Notes: generated from the sequence alone by a model not told the origin. A stretch of 64,000 nt of DNA from Demequina muriae (GCF_030418295.1 NZ_JAUHQA010000001.1:2356001-2420000); one strand, 5' to 3'; shown: positions 17,593 through 27,158, counted from the stretch's first letter. Numbers and translations are program-made.

Positions 17593-20307
17593 CTAGGCGT
17601 CGCCGCCGGCGTTGCCCGACGTGCCCTTGGTCACGTCGTGGAGCTCGTACCGGTCGATCGCTTCCTTGACCAGTCCACGATCGATCTCTCCGCGCTTCGC
17701 GAGCTGCTGAAGCACGCGCACCGCAGTGGAGGGTCCGTCGATCTTGAAGTAGCGCCGCGCGGCGGCACGGGTGTCCGAGAAGCCGAAGCCGTCGGCGCCG
17801 AGCGTGGCGTAGTCGCCCGGGACCCACGCGCGGATCTGGTCCGGGATCAGGTGGTCGAAGTCCGTGGTCGCGACGAACGGGCCCTTCGAGTCCTGAAGCT
17901 TCTTCGTGACGTACGGCACGCGAGGCTCCTCGTCGGGGTACAGGAACTCGTGCTGGTCGGCGTCGAGAGCGTCGCGCCGCAGCTCGTTCCAGGAGGTCAC
18001 CGACCACACCGTGGCGCGCACGCCGTAGTGGGCGGCGAGCAGCTCCTGAGCCTCGAGAGCCCACGGCACGGCGACGCCGGACGCCAGGATCTGCGCCTCG
18101 GGGCCGTCGCCCTCCGGCGCCTCGGCGAACTTGTAGATGCCCTTCAGGACGCCCTCGACATCGAGGTTCTCAGGCTCCGCAGGGTGCTGGATGGGCTCGT
18201 TGTACACCGTGAGGTAGTACATGACGTTCGGGTCCCGGCTGGTGTCGGGGCCGTACATCCGCTCGATGCCGTCCTTGACGATGTGACGGATCTCGTAGCC
18301 GAACGCCGGGTCGTACTGGACGACGGCGGTGTTGGTCGCGGCCAGGATCGGGGAGTGCCCGTCGCCGTGCTGCAGTCCCTCACCCGCGAGCGTGGTCCGC
18401 CCGGCGGTGGCCCCGATGATGAACCCGCGGGTCATCTGGTCGCCTGCGGCCCAGAACTGGTCGCCGGTGCGCTGGAACCCGAACATCGAGTAGAAGACGT
18501 AGAACGGGATCAGCGGCTCGCCATGGGTGGCGTAGGACGTGCCCACCGCCTGGAACGCCGCTGCCGAACCCGCCTCGTTGATGCCCGTGTGCATGATCTG
18601 CCCGGACTCGGACTCCTTGTAGCTGAGCATGAGCTCGCGGTCCACCGGCAGGTAGTTCTGGCCGCGGGTGTTGAAGATCTTGGCCGAGGGGAAGATCGAG
18701 TCGAGGCCGAAGGTGCGGGCCTCGTCGGGGATGATCGGCACCAGTCGGTGCCCAAAGCTCTTGTCCTTGACGAGGTCCTTGAACAGGCGCACGAAGGCCA
18801 TCGTGGTGGCGATCTGCTGCTTGCCCGAACCCTTGGCGAGCAGTTCGTACGCCTTGTCGTCCGGCATGTCGATCTGCTTCTTGGGGTCGCGCCGCTCGGG
18901 CACGAATCCGCCCAGCTCCTTGCGACGTCCCAGCATGTACTTGATCGCCGGGTCGTCCATTCCGGGGTGGTAGTACGGAGGGTTGTACGGGTCTTCCTCG
19001 AGCTGCTCGTCCGTGAACGGGATGTCGAAGGTGTCGCGCAGCACCTTGAGATCAGCCGTGGCCATCTTCTTCATCTGGTGGGTCGAGTTGCGCGAGGCGA
19101 AGTTGGCGCCGAGCCCGTAGCCCTTGATGGTCTTCGCGAGAATGACGGTGGGCTTGCCGTTCTGGCTGGCCGTGGCCTTGAGGTAGGCGGCATACAGCTT
19201 GCGGTAGTCGTGACCGCCGCGCTTGAGCGCCCAGATCTCGTCGTCCGTCATGTCCTTGACCAGTTCCTTGGCGCGCGGATCGCCGCCGAAGAACTGGTCG
19301 CGGATGAACGCGCCGGACTCAGCGCGGAAGGTCTGGAAGTCACCGTCGGGGACGGTGTTCATCAGGTTGACCAACGCGCCGTCGTCGTCGCGCACCAGCA
19401 GCGGGTCCCAGTTGCGGCCCCACACCACCTTGAGGACGTTCCAGCCGGCGCCGCGGAAGTACGCCTCGAGCTCCTGGATGATCTTGCCGTTGCCGCGCAC
19501 GGGGCCGTCGAGTCGCTGCAGGTTGCAGTTCACCACGAACGTGAGGTTGTCGAGCCCCTGGTTGGCCGCGAGCTGCAGCATTCCGCGCGACTCGGGCTCA
19601 TCCATCTCGCCGTCGCCGAGGTACGCCCACACGTGCTGCTGCGACGTGTCCTTGATGCCGCGAAGGTGCAGGTACCTGTTGGTCCACGCCTGGTAGATGG
19701 CCGATGCGGGCCCGAGTCCCATCGATACGGTGGGGAACTCCCACAGCTCGGGCATCAGCCGGGGGTGGGGGTACGACGGCAGGCCGCGACCGGCCGCTGA
19801 CTTCTCTTGGCGGAACGAGTCGAGGTCCTCCTCGGAGAGGCGACCCTCCATGTAGCCGCGGGCGTACACACCGGGGGCCGCGTGACCCTGGAAATACACC
19901 TGGTCCCCGCCGCCGGGGTGATCCTTGCCACGGAAGAAGTGGTTGAGCCCGACCTCGTACAGCGTTGCGACGGACGCGTAGGAGGAGATGTGGCCTCCCA
20001 CGCCCTTGTCGCCGGCCTGGGCGCGCGTCACCATGACGGCGGCGTTCCAACGGATCCATCCGCGGTAGCGGCGCTCGATCTCTTCGTCGCCGGGGAACTC
20101 GGGCTCGTTCGCGACGTGGATCGTGTTCACATACGGCGTGTTGAGGCTCAGCGGCACCGACAGCTGCTTGGCCGCCGCGTGCTCGACCATGCGGTCGAGG
20201 ATGTACTCGGCTCTCGACTCACCCCCGGCCTCGATGAGTCCGTCAAGAGACTCGATCCATTCGCCGGTCTCGCTGGGGTCCTTGTCAAGCTCGCCGTGTG
20301 ATGCCAC
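17593..20307 (-). CDS. aceE: pyruvate dehydrogenase E1 component, homodimeric
   Basis: 904 residues from a GTG preceded by AGGAAGG. It decarboxylates pyruvate with thiamine diphosphate and passes the acetyl group to the E2 lipoyl domain. The single-chain AceE type is shown by the length and by the ThDP/Mg site [18 protein letters not shown] continuing to [12 protein letters not shown], the N-terminal [20 protein letters not shown], and [19 protein letters not shown]. Actinobacteria use this form in a mixed PDH/ODH complex; E2 and E3 are not in this window. It is divergent from the DUF3052 gene. Confidence 0.96.
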   Translation of the reverse strand: MASHGELDKDPSETGEWIESLDGLIEAGGESRAEYILDRMVEHAAAKQLSVPLSLNTPYVNTIHVANEPEFPGDEEIERRYRGWIRWNAAVMVTRAQAGDKGVGGHISSYASVATLYEVGLNHFFRGKDHPGGGDQVYFQGHAAPGVYARGYMEGRLSEEDLDSFRQEKSAAGRGLPSYPHPRLMPELWEFPTVSMGLGPASAIYQAWTNRYLHLRGIKDTSQQHVWAYLGDGEMDEPESRGMLQLAANQGLDNLTFVVNCNLQRLDGPVRGNGKIIQELEAYFRGAGWNVLKVVWGRNWDPLLVRDDDGALVNLMNTVPDGDFQTFRAESGAFIRDQFFGGDPRAKELVKDMTDDEIWALKRGGHDYRKLYAAYLKATASQNGKPTVILAKTIKGYGLGANFASRNSTHQMKKMATADLKVLRDTFDIPFTDEQLEEDPYNPPYYHPGMDDPAIKYMLGRRKELGGFVPERRDPKKQIDMPDDKAYELLAKGSGKQQIATTMAFVRLFKDLVKDKSFGHRLVPIIPDEARTFGLDSIFPSAKIFNTRGQNYLPVDRELMLSYKESESGQIMHTGINEAGSAAAFQAVGTSYATHGEPLIPFYVFYSMFGFQRTGDQFWAAGDQMTRGFIIGATAGRTTLAGEGLQHGDGHSPILAATNTAVVQYDPAFGYEIRHIVKDGIERMYGPDTSRDPNVMYYLTVYNEPIQHPAEPENLDVEGVLKGIYKFAEAPEGDGPEAQILASGVAVPWALEAQELLAAHYGVRATVWSVTSWNELRRDALDADQHEFLYPDEEPRVPYVTKKLQDSKGPFVATTDFDHLIPDQIRAWVPGDYATLGADGFGFSDTRAAARRYFKIDGPSTAVRVLQQLAKRGEIDRGLVKEAIDRYELHDVTKGTSGNAGGDA

Positions 20308-20538
20308 CGGTGACCTTCCTGTCGGGCGCGGGGTAGTGCGCCGATGCTGCGTGGGATGGGGGCGGGTGTGCCGCCGCTCCTGCCATTCTTGCCATTTCTT
20401 GACCGAATGTCACGCTGGCTCCCTGCCGCCGCTGACGGCGCCTCGGCTGCCAGGCGTTGCCACCACCGATCACCGGGCCGTACTGTGAGCCGTGAGCGTG
20501 CGGTTGCGCGCAGCGACGACGAAGGGAGCAGCGCCACC

Positions 20539-20967
20539 GTGGCGACAGAAGACGGTGCACGCACCGTGGACACTGGGATCATTGACCGATTCGGACTTGA
20601 GCGCGGCACGATCCTGCAGGAGTTCGGCTACGACGACGATGCTGACGACGCACTGCGCGCCGCCATCGCGGATGCGACAGGCGAAGAGCTCGTCGACGAG
20701 GACTTCGGAGACGTCACTGATGGCGTCCTGCTGTGGTTCCGTGACGGGGACGACGACCTTGCCGACCTCCTCATGGACGTGCAAGCGCTCCTCGACGACG
20801 GCGGCAACGTGTGGCTGCTGACACCTAAGGCGGGGACGACGGGCCATGTGATGCCCGGCGACATTCAGGAGTCCTCGTCTTTGGCGGGACTCCACGCGAC
20901 CTCGACCTTCATGGCGGGCGAAGGCTGGTCCTGCACCCAATTGGTGGAGAAGGGCCGGTCCAAGTGA
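20539..20967 (+). CDS. DUF3052 domain-containing protein
   Basis: About 142 residues, very acidic, soluble. The block GTILQEFGYDDDADDALRAA and VLLWFRDGDDDLADLLMD, then VWLLTPKAGTTGHV, match the actinobacterial DUF3052 family from memory. The GTG at 20539 is chosen since GAAGGGA lies about 11 bases upstream and the family N-terminus is short; a GTG at 20485 is possible. Function unknown. The order aceE / DUF3052 / peroxiredoxin is a recurrent actinobacterial arrangement. Confidence 0.8.
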   Translation: MATEDGARTVDTGIIDRFGLERGTILQEFGYDDDADDALRAAIADATGEELVDEDFGDVTDGVLLWFRDGDDDLADLLMDVQALLDDGGNVWLLTPKAGTTGHVMPGDIQESSSLAGLHATSTFMAGEGWSCTQLVEKGRSK

Positions 20968-21422
20968 CGGGTCCCCTCACCGGCACCGAGGCACCTGATT
21001 TCACGCTCACCGACCAGCATGGACGCCGCGTCACCCTGAGCGACTTCCGGGGCACTCCCGTGCTGTTGGTGTTCGTGCCGTTCGCCTTCTCGGACGTCTG
21101 CACCAACGAACTCGTCGACCTGCGAGACGCAGGCGACCTGAGCGAAGGCGAGCCACCCGAGGTGATCGTGGTCTCGTGCGACTCGATCTACACGCTGAAG
21201 GCGTGGGCAGATGCGCACGCGTACACGGCGGAGCTGCTGAGCGACTTCTGGCCGCATGGTGAGGCTTCGACGGCGTATGGCGTCTTCAACGACGCCAAGG
21301 GTCTGGCGACGCGGGGGACGTTCCTGATCGACGGGGCGGGCACGGTCGCCTGGTCCGTCGTCAATCCCACGGGGGAGGCGCGCGACGTCGACGACTATCG
21401 CGCCGCCATCGCAGCGCTCTAG
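20964..21422 (+). CDS. AhpE-like peroxiredoxin
   Basis: 152 residues. It reduces peroxides through a reactive cysteine. Thioredoxin-fold AhpC/TSA family: GTEAPDFTLTDQHGRRVTL, then VFVPFAFSDVCTNEL with peroxidatic Cys46 and Ser43 in place of the usual Thr. No obvious resolving cysteine follows, as in one-Cys AhpE proteins. The GTG start overlaps the DUF3052 stop (GTGA), with GGAGAAGGG upstream, so the two are translationally coupled. Confidence 0.88.
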   Translation: MTGPLTGTEAPDFTLTDQHGRRVTLSDFRGTPVLLVFVPFAFSDVCTNELVDLRDAGDLSEGEPPEVIVVSCDSIYTLKAWADAHAYTAELLSDFWPHGEASTAYGVFNDAKGLATRGTFLIDGAGTVAWSVVNPTGEARDVDDYRAAIAAL

Positions 21423-21458
21423 CACCTCCCAGCCGCCACCGGCGCGGTGGGCGGCGTC

Positions 21459-22121
21459 ATGAACGACGCCCTCATCGCAGTCCTGCCGGTGGCGCTCGGA
21501 GCCCTCGCCGCGTCGATCCCTGTCGTGGCGATGGCCGCAGTGGTGGCCGGATCGGCGGCGCGGTCAGTGGCGGTCGCCTTCACCGTCGGCTGGGTCGCAG
21601 GACTGTTGGTGGCGTCCGGCGTGGGCCTGCTGGTGTTCGACGTCATGGCGGCCGATGCGGACCGGGCGCCGTGGGTGCACGGTCTGCGCGCGGTGCTGGG
21701 CTTCGCACTGCTCGCGATCGCTGCGCGCAAACTGTTCACGCGAGGTGGGGGCGAGGCCGAGCCCGGATGGATGCGAGCGATGTCGTCCCTGACGGGGGCC
21801 CGCGCCTTCGTTCTCGCGTTCGCGCTCGGGTCCGTGAACCCCAAGAACCTCGTGATCGCGGTGTCCGCTGCCGCGGTGGTCGTCGAGGCGACGCCGGAGA
21901 TCCCCACGCAGGTCGTGGCGATGGTCGCCTTCGTCGCCGTCGCCAGCCTGGGTGTCGCGACGCCGGTGGTGGCAGTCACGGTGGCGGGGGAGCGGGCTGC
22001 GGAGCCGATGGGCCGGTTCGTGCGATGGTTCGGCAGGCATAGCGGCGTGGTGCTGGGTGCGGTGCTCGCCGTGATCGGCATCGGGATCGCTGTTCCGGCG
22101 CTGATGGCGCTGTTCGGGTGA
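21459..22121 (+). CDS. GAP/LysE-superfamily-like membrane protein
   Basis: About 220 residues with six predicted membrane helices (LIAVLPVALGALAASIPVVA at the start, ALMALFG at the end). The central loop has GSVNPKNLVIAVSAAAVV; an NPKN motif in this position is typical of GAP-family (Sap) and LysE-type exporters. Substrate unknown. A GTG 4 codons upstream is an alternative start. It is followed closely by a tRNA gene. Confidence 0.7.
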   Translation: MNDALIAVLPVALGALAASIPVVAMAAVVAGSAARSVAVAFTVGWVAGLLVASGVGLLVFDVMAADADRAPWVHGLRAVLGFALLAIAARKLFTRGGGEAEPGWMRAMSSLTGARAFVLAFALGSVNPKNLVIAVSAAAVVVEATPEIPTQVVAMVAFVAVASLGVATPVVAVTVAGERAAEPMGRFVRWFGRHSGVVLGAVLAVIGIGIAVPALMALFG

Positions 22122-22128
22122 GGCCGAC

Positions 22129-22157
22129 TTGGCTGTCATGCGCTGACGGCCCACAAT
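22129..22157 (+). promoter_or_regulatory. promoter of the tRNA-Val gene
   Basis: TTGGCT, 17-base spacer, CACAAT, ending 7 bases before the tRNA 5' end. Spacing is ideal for a sigma70-type promoter. Confidence 0.5.
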
Positions 22158-22164
22158 AGGGCGC

Positions 22165-22241
22165 GGGCCCTTAGCTCAGTTGGTTAGAGCACTGCGTTTA
22201 CACCGCAGGAGTCGCCGGTTCGAGTCCGGCAGGGCCCACCA
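22165..22241 (+). tRNA. tRNA-Val (anticodon UAC), CCA encoded
   Basis: A full cloverleaf is seen: acceptor GGGCCCT with AGGGCCC, D-arm GCTC/GAGC, anticodon stem CTGCG/CGCAG with loop TTTACAC giving anticodon UAC, T-arm GCCGG/CCGGC with TTCGAGT loop, discriminator A and encoded CCA. It reads GUA valine codons and others by wobble. The downstream flank leads into the fructan locus. Confidence 0.95.
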
Positions 22242-22443
22242 AGACAAGCACCCCTCGTGCGATCCGGTCCCTTTCGGCGTCGTGATGGAAACGCCCTCCC
22301 GACAGCGCGCTCGCGGGGGACCCGCTGGCCACGGCGACGCGCCGTGCGTGCCGGCATGGGTGCACACCACGCGCCACCGCAGCGCCTTGCGCGTCGCCCG
22401 ACATCCCTCGAGGCAGTGATTCCATGCGTGTCGAGCACGGATG
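22242..22443. other. non-coding stretch between tRNA-Val and the fructan operon promoter
   Basis: About 200 bases with no convincing gene. Short frames here have no ribosome site or recognisable product. No repeat of the tRNA 3' end was found downstream by eye, so an attachment site is not shown. Confidence 0.5.
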
Positions 22444-22472
22444 TTGACGCGCATGGGTCGACCGGCTACAGT
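22444..22472 (+). promoter_or_regulatory. sigma70-like promoter of the fructan operon
   Basis: TTGACG, 17-base spacer, TACAGT. The palindromic operator begins 3 bases after the -10 box, covering the expected transcription start, the classical position for repression. Confidence 0.65.
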
Positions 22473-22475
22473 CGT

Positions 22476-22504
22476 GCCAAGACGTTTTGCCAAAACGTCT
22501 TGGC
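22476..22504. promoter_or_regulatory. 29-base perfect palindrome: two abutting LacI-type operators
   Basis: Arms GCCAAGACGTTTTG and CAAAACGTCTTGGC are exact complements around a single central base. It can also be read as two adjacent 14-base LacI boxes, CCAAGACGTTTTGC and CCAAAACGTCTTGG, each with a central CG as in LacI-family operators. It overlaps the transcription start of the operon that encodes a LacI regulator as its fifth gene, so autoregulated repression is the likely meaning. Confidence 0.75.
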
Positions 22505-22558
22505 GGCTACGATGGTGAGACGCCGATGTGAACTCAACGACGAGGAACGGACAAGAAC

Positions 22559-23893
22559 ATGGCAATCTCTCTTGGACGCAACGCGCACGGCGCGAAGCGG
22601 AGAATCATGGCCGGCGTCTCGGCCGCGGCGGCGGGAGCGCTGACTCTCGGCGCGTGCGGTGCCGGAGGCGACACCTCGGATCCGGCGTCCTCCGCCGAGG
22701 TGGACGCTCTCACTGTGGTGGTCGAGGGGGGCGGATTGGCAGAGCTGCAGCCCATCGCCGATCTCTATCTCGAGGAGACCGGCACTGAGGTGACCCTCGT
22801 CGAGCTGCCCTACGCGGGACTCTACGACCGCGTGTCGTCGGAACTGAGCGCAGGCGGCCCGTCGTTCGACGTCGCTGCGCTCGATGCGATCTGGCTGACT
22901 GCCTTCGCGCCTGCTCTGGCACCCCTCGACGACCTGTACACGGACGAGGTGAAGGGCGACCTGTTCGACGGGCTCGTCGACGAGGCACTGGTCGACGGGA
23001 ACTACGTCGGAATGCCGGCGTGGGCGAACTCGGAGATCCTGTTCTACCGAACCGATCTGTTCGAGGACACGGAGAACATGAGTGCCTTCGAGGACGAGTA
23101 CGGGTACCCGCTCGCGCCGCCGGCGGACTGGGAACAGTACCGCGACATCGCCGAGTTCTTCACTCAGGACACCGACGGCGACGGTGCCATCGACCTCTAC
23201 GGCACTGATGTCAAGGGCGCGGTGGAGACCGAGTGGCTCGCGACCGTGTCTCAGGCGGGCGAGGAGCACATGGTGCTCGACGCGAGCTCGGGCGACGTCA
23301 CGATCGATTCCGCCGCGCACCAGGAGGCCCTGGACTACTACATCAGCCTTCTTCCCTACGCCCCTCCGGGAGCAGCGCAGCTCGATTGGGCTGGTGCACA
23401 GAACCTGTTCTACCAGGGAAATCTGGCCATGATGCGGTTCTGGGGCCATGCCTATCGCCAGACCCCGGACGATTCGCCGGTGAAGGACGCCATCGGAGTC
23501 GCCCCCATGATCGGTGGAGAGGGCGGCACGGCGGGCGTGCCGGGAGCGTGGTACCTGTCGGTGCCGGAGAGTGGTGACAACGTCGAGGCGGCCACGGACT
23601 TCGTCGCCTTCGCGTATGAGCACAACGAGCTGTCAGCAGACACGTCCCTCGGCCTCGTCGCGCGGAAGAGCGCCTTCGAGTCCAAGGCCGGCGAGGCAGG
23701 ATTCGAGAACTACGCCGCGCTGGTGAGCACGCTCGAGGCGCCGCAGACCCTTCCTCGTCCGGCGACCGCCGAATGGCAGGAGATCGTGGACTCGGTCCTC
23801 ATTCCGATGCTGCAGAAGGCGGTGGAGCCGGGCGCGGATACGTCCGCCCTCCTGAGCGAGGCCAAGACTCAGATCGAGGCGATCAGCAACTAG
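22559..23893 (+). CDS. sugar ABC transporter substrate-binding lipoprotein
   Basis: 444 residues. The signal sequence has a basic N-terminus, a hydrophobic stretch and lipobox LGAC (cysteine near residue 33), so the protein is lipid-anchored outside the membrane. It has family 1 solute-binding features: LTVVVEGGGLAELQPIADLY, VTLVELPYAGLYDRVSSELS, YVGMPAWANSEILFYRTDLF, and WGHAYRQTPD. It captures an oligosaccharide for the two permeases that follow. From operon content the ligand is inferred to be a fructose disaccharide anhydride or short inulin oligomer. GAGGAAC precedes the ATG. Confidence 0.88.
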   Translation: MAISLGRNAHGAKRRIMAGVSAAAAGALTLGACGAGGDTSDPASSAEVDALTVVVEGGGLAELQPIADLYLEETGTEVTLVELPYAGLYDRVSSELSAGGPSFDVAALDAIWLTAFAPALAPLDDLYTDEVKGDLFDGLVDEALVDGNYVGMPAWANSEILFYRTDLFEDTENMSAFEDEYGYPLAPPADWEQYRDIAEFFTQDTDGDGAIDLYGTDVKGAVETEWLATVSQAGEEHMVLDASSGDVTIDSAAHQEALDYYISLLPYAPPGAAQLDWAGAQNLFYQGNLAMMRFWGHAYRQTPDDSPVKDAIGVAPMIGGEGGTAGVPGAWYLSVPESGDNVEAATDFVAFAYEHNELSADTSLGLVARKSAFESKAGEAGFENYAALVSTLEAPQTLPRPATAEWQEIVDSVLIPMLQKAVEPGADTSALLSEAKTQIEAISN

Positions 23894-23938
23894 CGGCGCT
23901 GCGGGCATCCCCCGCACTCGCCCAAGAAAGGCATTCCC

Positions 23939-24922
23939 GTGAACACGGATAGCCCTGGCAAGCTCGGTGGGGCGGCGACCGCCGCCCCGCCGAGCCCCGG
24001 CACCACATCCCCGACGCGACAGAAGCGACCCCGCAGAGAGATCTCCGACCGCCGGTTCGTCCTCCTGCTGATGGCCCCGGCCGCCGTGTTCTTGGCTGCC
24101 TTCGTGGTCTGGCCGCTCCTCACGTTCGTGTACGACAGCTTCTTCGAGATCGAGCAGTTCGGTGGAGGACGCACGTTCGTCGGCCTGGACAACTACGGCG
24201 CTGCATTGGCGTCCGAGGCGTTCACGAGCGCCTCGGTCCGCACCGTGATCTACACGCTGATCGTCGTCACTGCCGAGTTCACGGCGGGACTCGCGGTGGC
24301 ACTGCTCTTCGTCGCACTCGGGCAGCGTTCAGCGACCTTCAGAACCATCTTCATGTACCCGTTGATGATCGCGCCGGTCGTCGCGGGACTGCTGTGGCGA
24401 TTCCTGCTCATCGACAACTTCGGCATCCTCAACCAGCTTCTGTTCGAGGTCGGGATCATCTCCAGCCCGGATCAGATTCAGTGGCTGTCGAACCCCGACA
24501 TCGCGCTCTATGCGGTGGCACTGCCCGACATCTGGCTCACCACGTCGTTCATCACGCTCGTGCTCTTCGCGGGACTCCAGAACATTCCTGGCGAAGTGAT
24601 CGAGGCGGCGCGGATCGACGGTGCGCGCTACCCACGAATGCTCATCAGCATTCTCGTGCCGCTCCTCCGGCCGGTCATCGCGGTGGCGCTCATCGTGCGC
24701 GGCATCGACGCAGCTCGGGCCTTCGACATCATCCTCATCCAGACCGACGGTGGCCCTCAGGGCAGCACGACGACGCTGAGCCTGCTCATCTACCGCACCA
24801 TGACGCGGTTCGGAGAGCCCGGCCTCGCGAGCGCGATGGGAACCATCTACCTGGTGGCGATGCTCGTCGTCGCCGTGATCGCCGTGACCGCCATCTGGAG
24901 ACCAGGGAGCAACAAGTCATGA
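23939..24922 (+). CDS. sugar ABC transporter permease (MalF-type)
   Basis: 327 residues from a GTG with AAAGG upstream. After a basic N-terminal tail there are six membrane helices. The cytoplasmic EAA loop EAARIDGARYPRMLISILVP, which docks to the ATPase, is intact. With the next gene it forms the heterodimeric channel for the sugar bound by the upstream lipoprotein. The stop overlaps the next start by ATGA. Confidence 0.92.
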   Translation: MNTDSPGKLGGAATAAPPSPGTTSPTRQKRPRREISDRRFVLLLMAPAAVFLAAFVVWPLLTFVYDSFFEIEQFGGGRTFVGLDNYGAALASEAFTSASVRTVIYTLIVVTAEFTAGLAVALLFVALGQRSATFRTIFMYPLMIAPVVAGLLWRFLLIDNFGILNQLLFEVGIISSPDQIQWLSNPDIALYAVALPDIWLTTSFITLVLFAGLQNIPGEVIEAARIDGARYPRMLISILVPLLRPVIAVALIVRGIDAARAFDIILIQTDGGPQGSTTTLSLLIYRTMTRFGEPGLASAMGTIYLVAMLVVAVIAVTAIWRPGSNKS

Positions 24923-25755
24923 ATCCCCTCGAAGTCCGCGGCAAGTCCAGAGTGATGCTCTGGCTGCTCCTTGCGGTGACGCTGGCGCTCTACGGATTCC
25001 CTTTCATCTACCTGCTGCTGACGTCCTTCAAGCTACCGATCGACGCGATCGCCGTCCCTCCGGCGGTGCTGCCGGACACGTGGACGTTCGACAACTACAT
25101 CGCGGCCATGTCGCGCGAAGGCGTGGTCCCGGCACTGATCAACAGCGTCACGACCGCAGTGCTCTCGACCGTCATGTCGCTGGTGCTTGCGGTGCCCGCG
25201 GCGTACGCGATCACACGGTTCCGCACCCCGAGCGGGCGGGTGTTCATCTTCGCCGCGCTCATCACTCGCATGGTGCCGACGATTGCCATCGGAGCTCCGC
25301 TCATCGGAGTAATGCGCGATCTTGGAATCTCTGACACGACGGTGGGTCTCGCGATCGCCCACACGACGATCTCGCTGCCGCTGTCGATCTGGCTCATGGC
25401 CAGCTTCTTCGAGGCCGTGCCCGATGAGCTCGACGAGGCGGCGAAGGTCGACGGTTGCAGCCGGCTCCAGGCACTCCGTCGGGTGGTGCTGCCGGTCGTC
25501 TCTGGCGGCCTCGCGGTGACGGCGATCTTCGCCTTCCTCGCGTCATGGAACGAGTTCCTGTTCTCGTTGCTGCTGACGTCGGTGCGTGCGCAGACCACCC
25601 CGGTGGTGATCGCGAACTTCCAGAGCCAGTTCGGGCTCGATTGGGGCGGCATGACCGCTCTCGCGGCGCTCTACTCGGTGCCCGTGATCCTTCTCACCCT
25701 CTTCCTCCAGCGCCACATCGTGGCAGGCCTCACCCTCGGCGCGGTCAAGGGCTGA
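24919..25755 (+). CDS. sugar ABC transporter permease (MalG-type)
   Basis: 278 residues. The ATG overlaps the preceding stop (ATGA), which fixes the start; a longer open frame upstream lies inside the first permease. Six membrane helices and the EAA loop DEAAKVDGCSRLQALRRVVL are visible. No ATPase gene is present in the operon, so the importer probably uses a shared MsiK/MalK-type ATPase encoded elsewhere, as is usual in actinobacteria. Confidence 0.92.
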   Translation: MNPLEVRGKSRVMLWLLLAVTLALYGFPFIYLLLTSFKLPIDAIAVPPAVLPDTWTFDNYIAAMSREGVVPALINSVTTAVLSTVMSLVLAVPAAYAITRFRTPSGRVFIFAALITRMVPTIAIGAPLIGVMRDLGISDTTVGLAIAHTTISLPLSIWLMASFFEAVPDELDEAAKVDGCSRLQALRRVVLPVVSGGLAVTAIFAFLASWNEFLFSLLLTSVRAQTTPVVIANFQSQFGLDWGGMTALAALYSVPVILLTLFLQRHIVAGLTLGAVKG

Positions 25756-25766
25756 CGAGCTGAATC

Positions 25767-27158
25767 ATGAACGGATATCCCATGGCGAGCAGCAACCATT
25801 ACGACGTGACCGCGTGGTCCGTCGGCGATCCCGCCGATGACATCGGCGTGGTGATCAACAGCATCATCACGGACGTCAAGGAGCGTCAGGGCTCGTCCGA
25901 GGTGGCCGACGGCGGAAAGCCGGGTGCCGTGATCTACATCCCGCCGGGCGACTACCGCCTTCGCACCCCCGTGGTGATCGACGTCAGCTTCCTCACGATC
26001 CTTGGTGCCGGGCACGGGTTCACTTCGTCGAGCATCCGCTTCAACGTCCCGCGTGAGGAATGGCCTGGACTGCACGAGCTCTGGCCCGGCGGCAGTCGCA
26101 TCCTGGTCGATCTCCCCGTCAGTGACGTGGATGCGGAGGGCGGCGGTGCCGCCTTCCGGGTCGAGCGCAGCGGCAGCCCGAGGATCAGCGCGGTGTCGTT
26201 CTCGAACTTCTGTATCGATGGGCTGCATTTCGCGGGTGACGGACCGGGGAACAACCCTGAGAATTCCTACGTCAACGGCAAGACAGGAATCTCCGTCATC
26301 GATGCGAATGACTCCTTTAGAATCACCGGCATGGGCTTCGTCTACCTCGAGCACGCGATTACGGTTCACCACGCGGACGCGCTCTCGATTCACGACAACT
26401 TCATTGCCGAATGTGGAAGCTGCATCGAGTTGCGTGGATGGGGTCAGGCATCCAAGATCACGGACAACCTCATCGGAGCAGGGTTCCGGGGGTATTCGAT
26501 CTATGCCGAGCACCACGGCGGCCTGCTGATCAGCGCCAACAACATCTTTCCCCGCGGCGCGAGCAGTGTTCACCTTCACGGTGTCACGAGATCGAGCGTC
26601 ACCGCCAATCGCATGCATTCTTTCTATCCGGGGATGATGGTCCTGGCGTCGAACTCATCGGAGAACCTGGTGGCGTCGAACCATTTCCTTCGCGACGAGG
26701 AACCATGGACGCCCTTCATCGGGGTCGACAATGGGCGTGATGATGAGTACGGACTGCTGAACATCAGCGGCAGCGGCAATTCGGTCGTGGGCAACCATTT
26801 CTCGGAGGTGGTCGACCCGCGGAGCATCAGACCGAGCGGCGCCACGCCTGTGGTGATCAGACTGACCGCAGGGAGCGACAACTACGTGGCCAGCAACCAT
26901 GTGGTGGCCAAGGAAGTGGACGCCAAGTCGAGCGATTCGTGCTTCGAGTCGCAGGTCGACGCGCTCCTGGATGGGCAGGCTGCGCACGGGCTCACAGTGA
27001 AGTCCGTCGTGGTGGACGACGACGCGCGTCGGAACACGATCCTCGACTCCGGGCCCGAGGACCAGGTCATCGTGGACAGGGCGACCAATGCCTTCCGGGC
27101 GACCCCGGCCATCGGTGCTGACCTGGACGAACGTGACGGAGCGGTGAGCGCCACATGA
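25767..27158 (+). CDS. GH91 enzyme: difructose anhydride hydrolase or inulin fructotransferase, cytoplasmic
   Basis: 463 residues, right-handed beta-helix. Blocks that match, from memory, inulin fructotransferases and the DFA-III hydrolase of Arthrobacter: GAVIYIPPGDYRLRT, FRITGMGFVYLEHA, DNFIAECGSCIELRG, NIFPRGASS, SFYPGMM and NLVASNHFLRDEEP. Asp210 and Glu221 have the same 11-residue spacing as the catalytic Asp/Glu pair of the family. Secreted fructotransferases carry a signal peptide; none is present here, so the protein should be cytoplasmic. With an importer and a GH32 enzyme beside it, hydrolysis of imported difructose anhydride to inulobiose is more likely than extracellular inulin cleavage. 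An ATG five codons in is an alternative start. Rare codons (for example TTT AGA) occur. Confidence 0.82.
   Translation: MNGYPMASSNHYDVTAWSVGDPADDIGVVINSIITDVKERQGSSEVADGGKPGAVIYIPPGDYRLRTPVVIDVSFLTILGAGHGFTSSSIRFNVPREEWPGLHELWPGGSRILVDLPVSDVDAEGGGAAFRVERSGSPRISAVSFSNFCIDGLHFAGDGPGNNPENSYVNGKTGISVIDANDSFRITGMGFVYLEHAITVHHADALSIHDNFIAECGSCIELRGWGQASKITDNLIGAGFRGYSIYAEHHGGLLISANNIFPRGASSVHLHGVTRSSVTANRMHSFYPGMMVLASNSSENLVASNHFLRDEEPWTPFIGVDNGRDDEYGLLNISGSGNSVVGNHFSEVVDPRSIRPSGATPVVIRLTAGSDNYVASNHVVAKEVDAKSSDSCFESQVDALLDGQAAHGLTVKSVVVDDDARRNTILDSGPEDQVIVDRATNAFRATPAIGADLDERDGAVSAT

Noticed and set aside
17638-19800. 720-codon plus-strand frame opposite aceE
   Set aside because: aceE is certain from motifs; this frame is the third-position shadow (Val/Leu/Asp/Glu/Arg-rich) and codes for no recognisable domain.
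20308-20538. Additional small gene or operator between aceE and the DUF3052 gene
   Set aside because: No frame with ribosome site and no strong palindrome; only a short direct repeat of TGGCA was seen.
22165-22475. Prophage or integrative element attachment site at tRNA-Val
   Set aside because: No integrase, no phage genes, and no repeat of the tRNA 3' end was found downstream by eye; only weak signs of acquisition remain.
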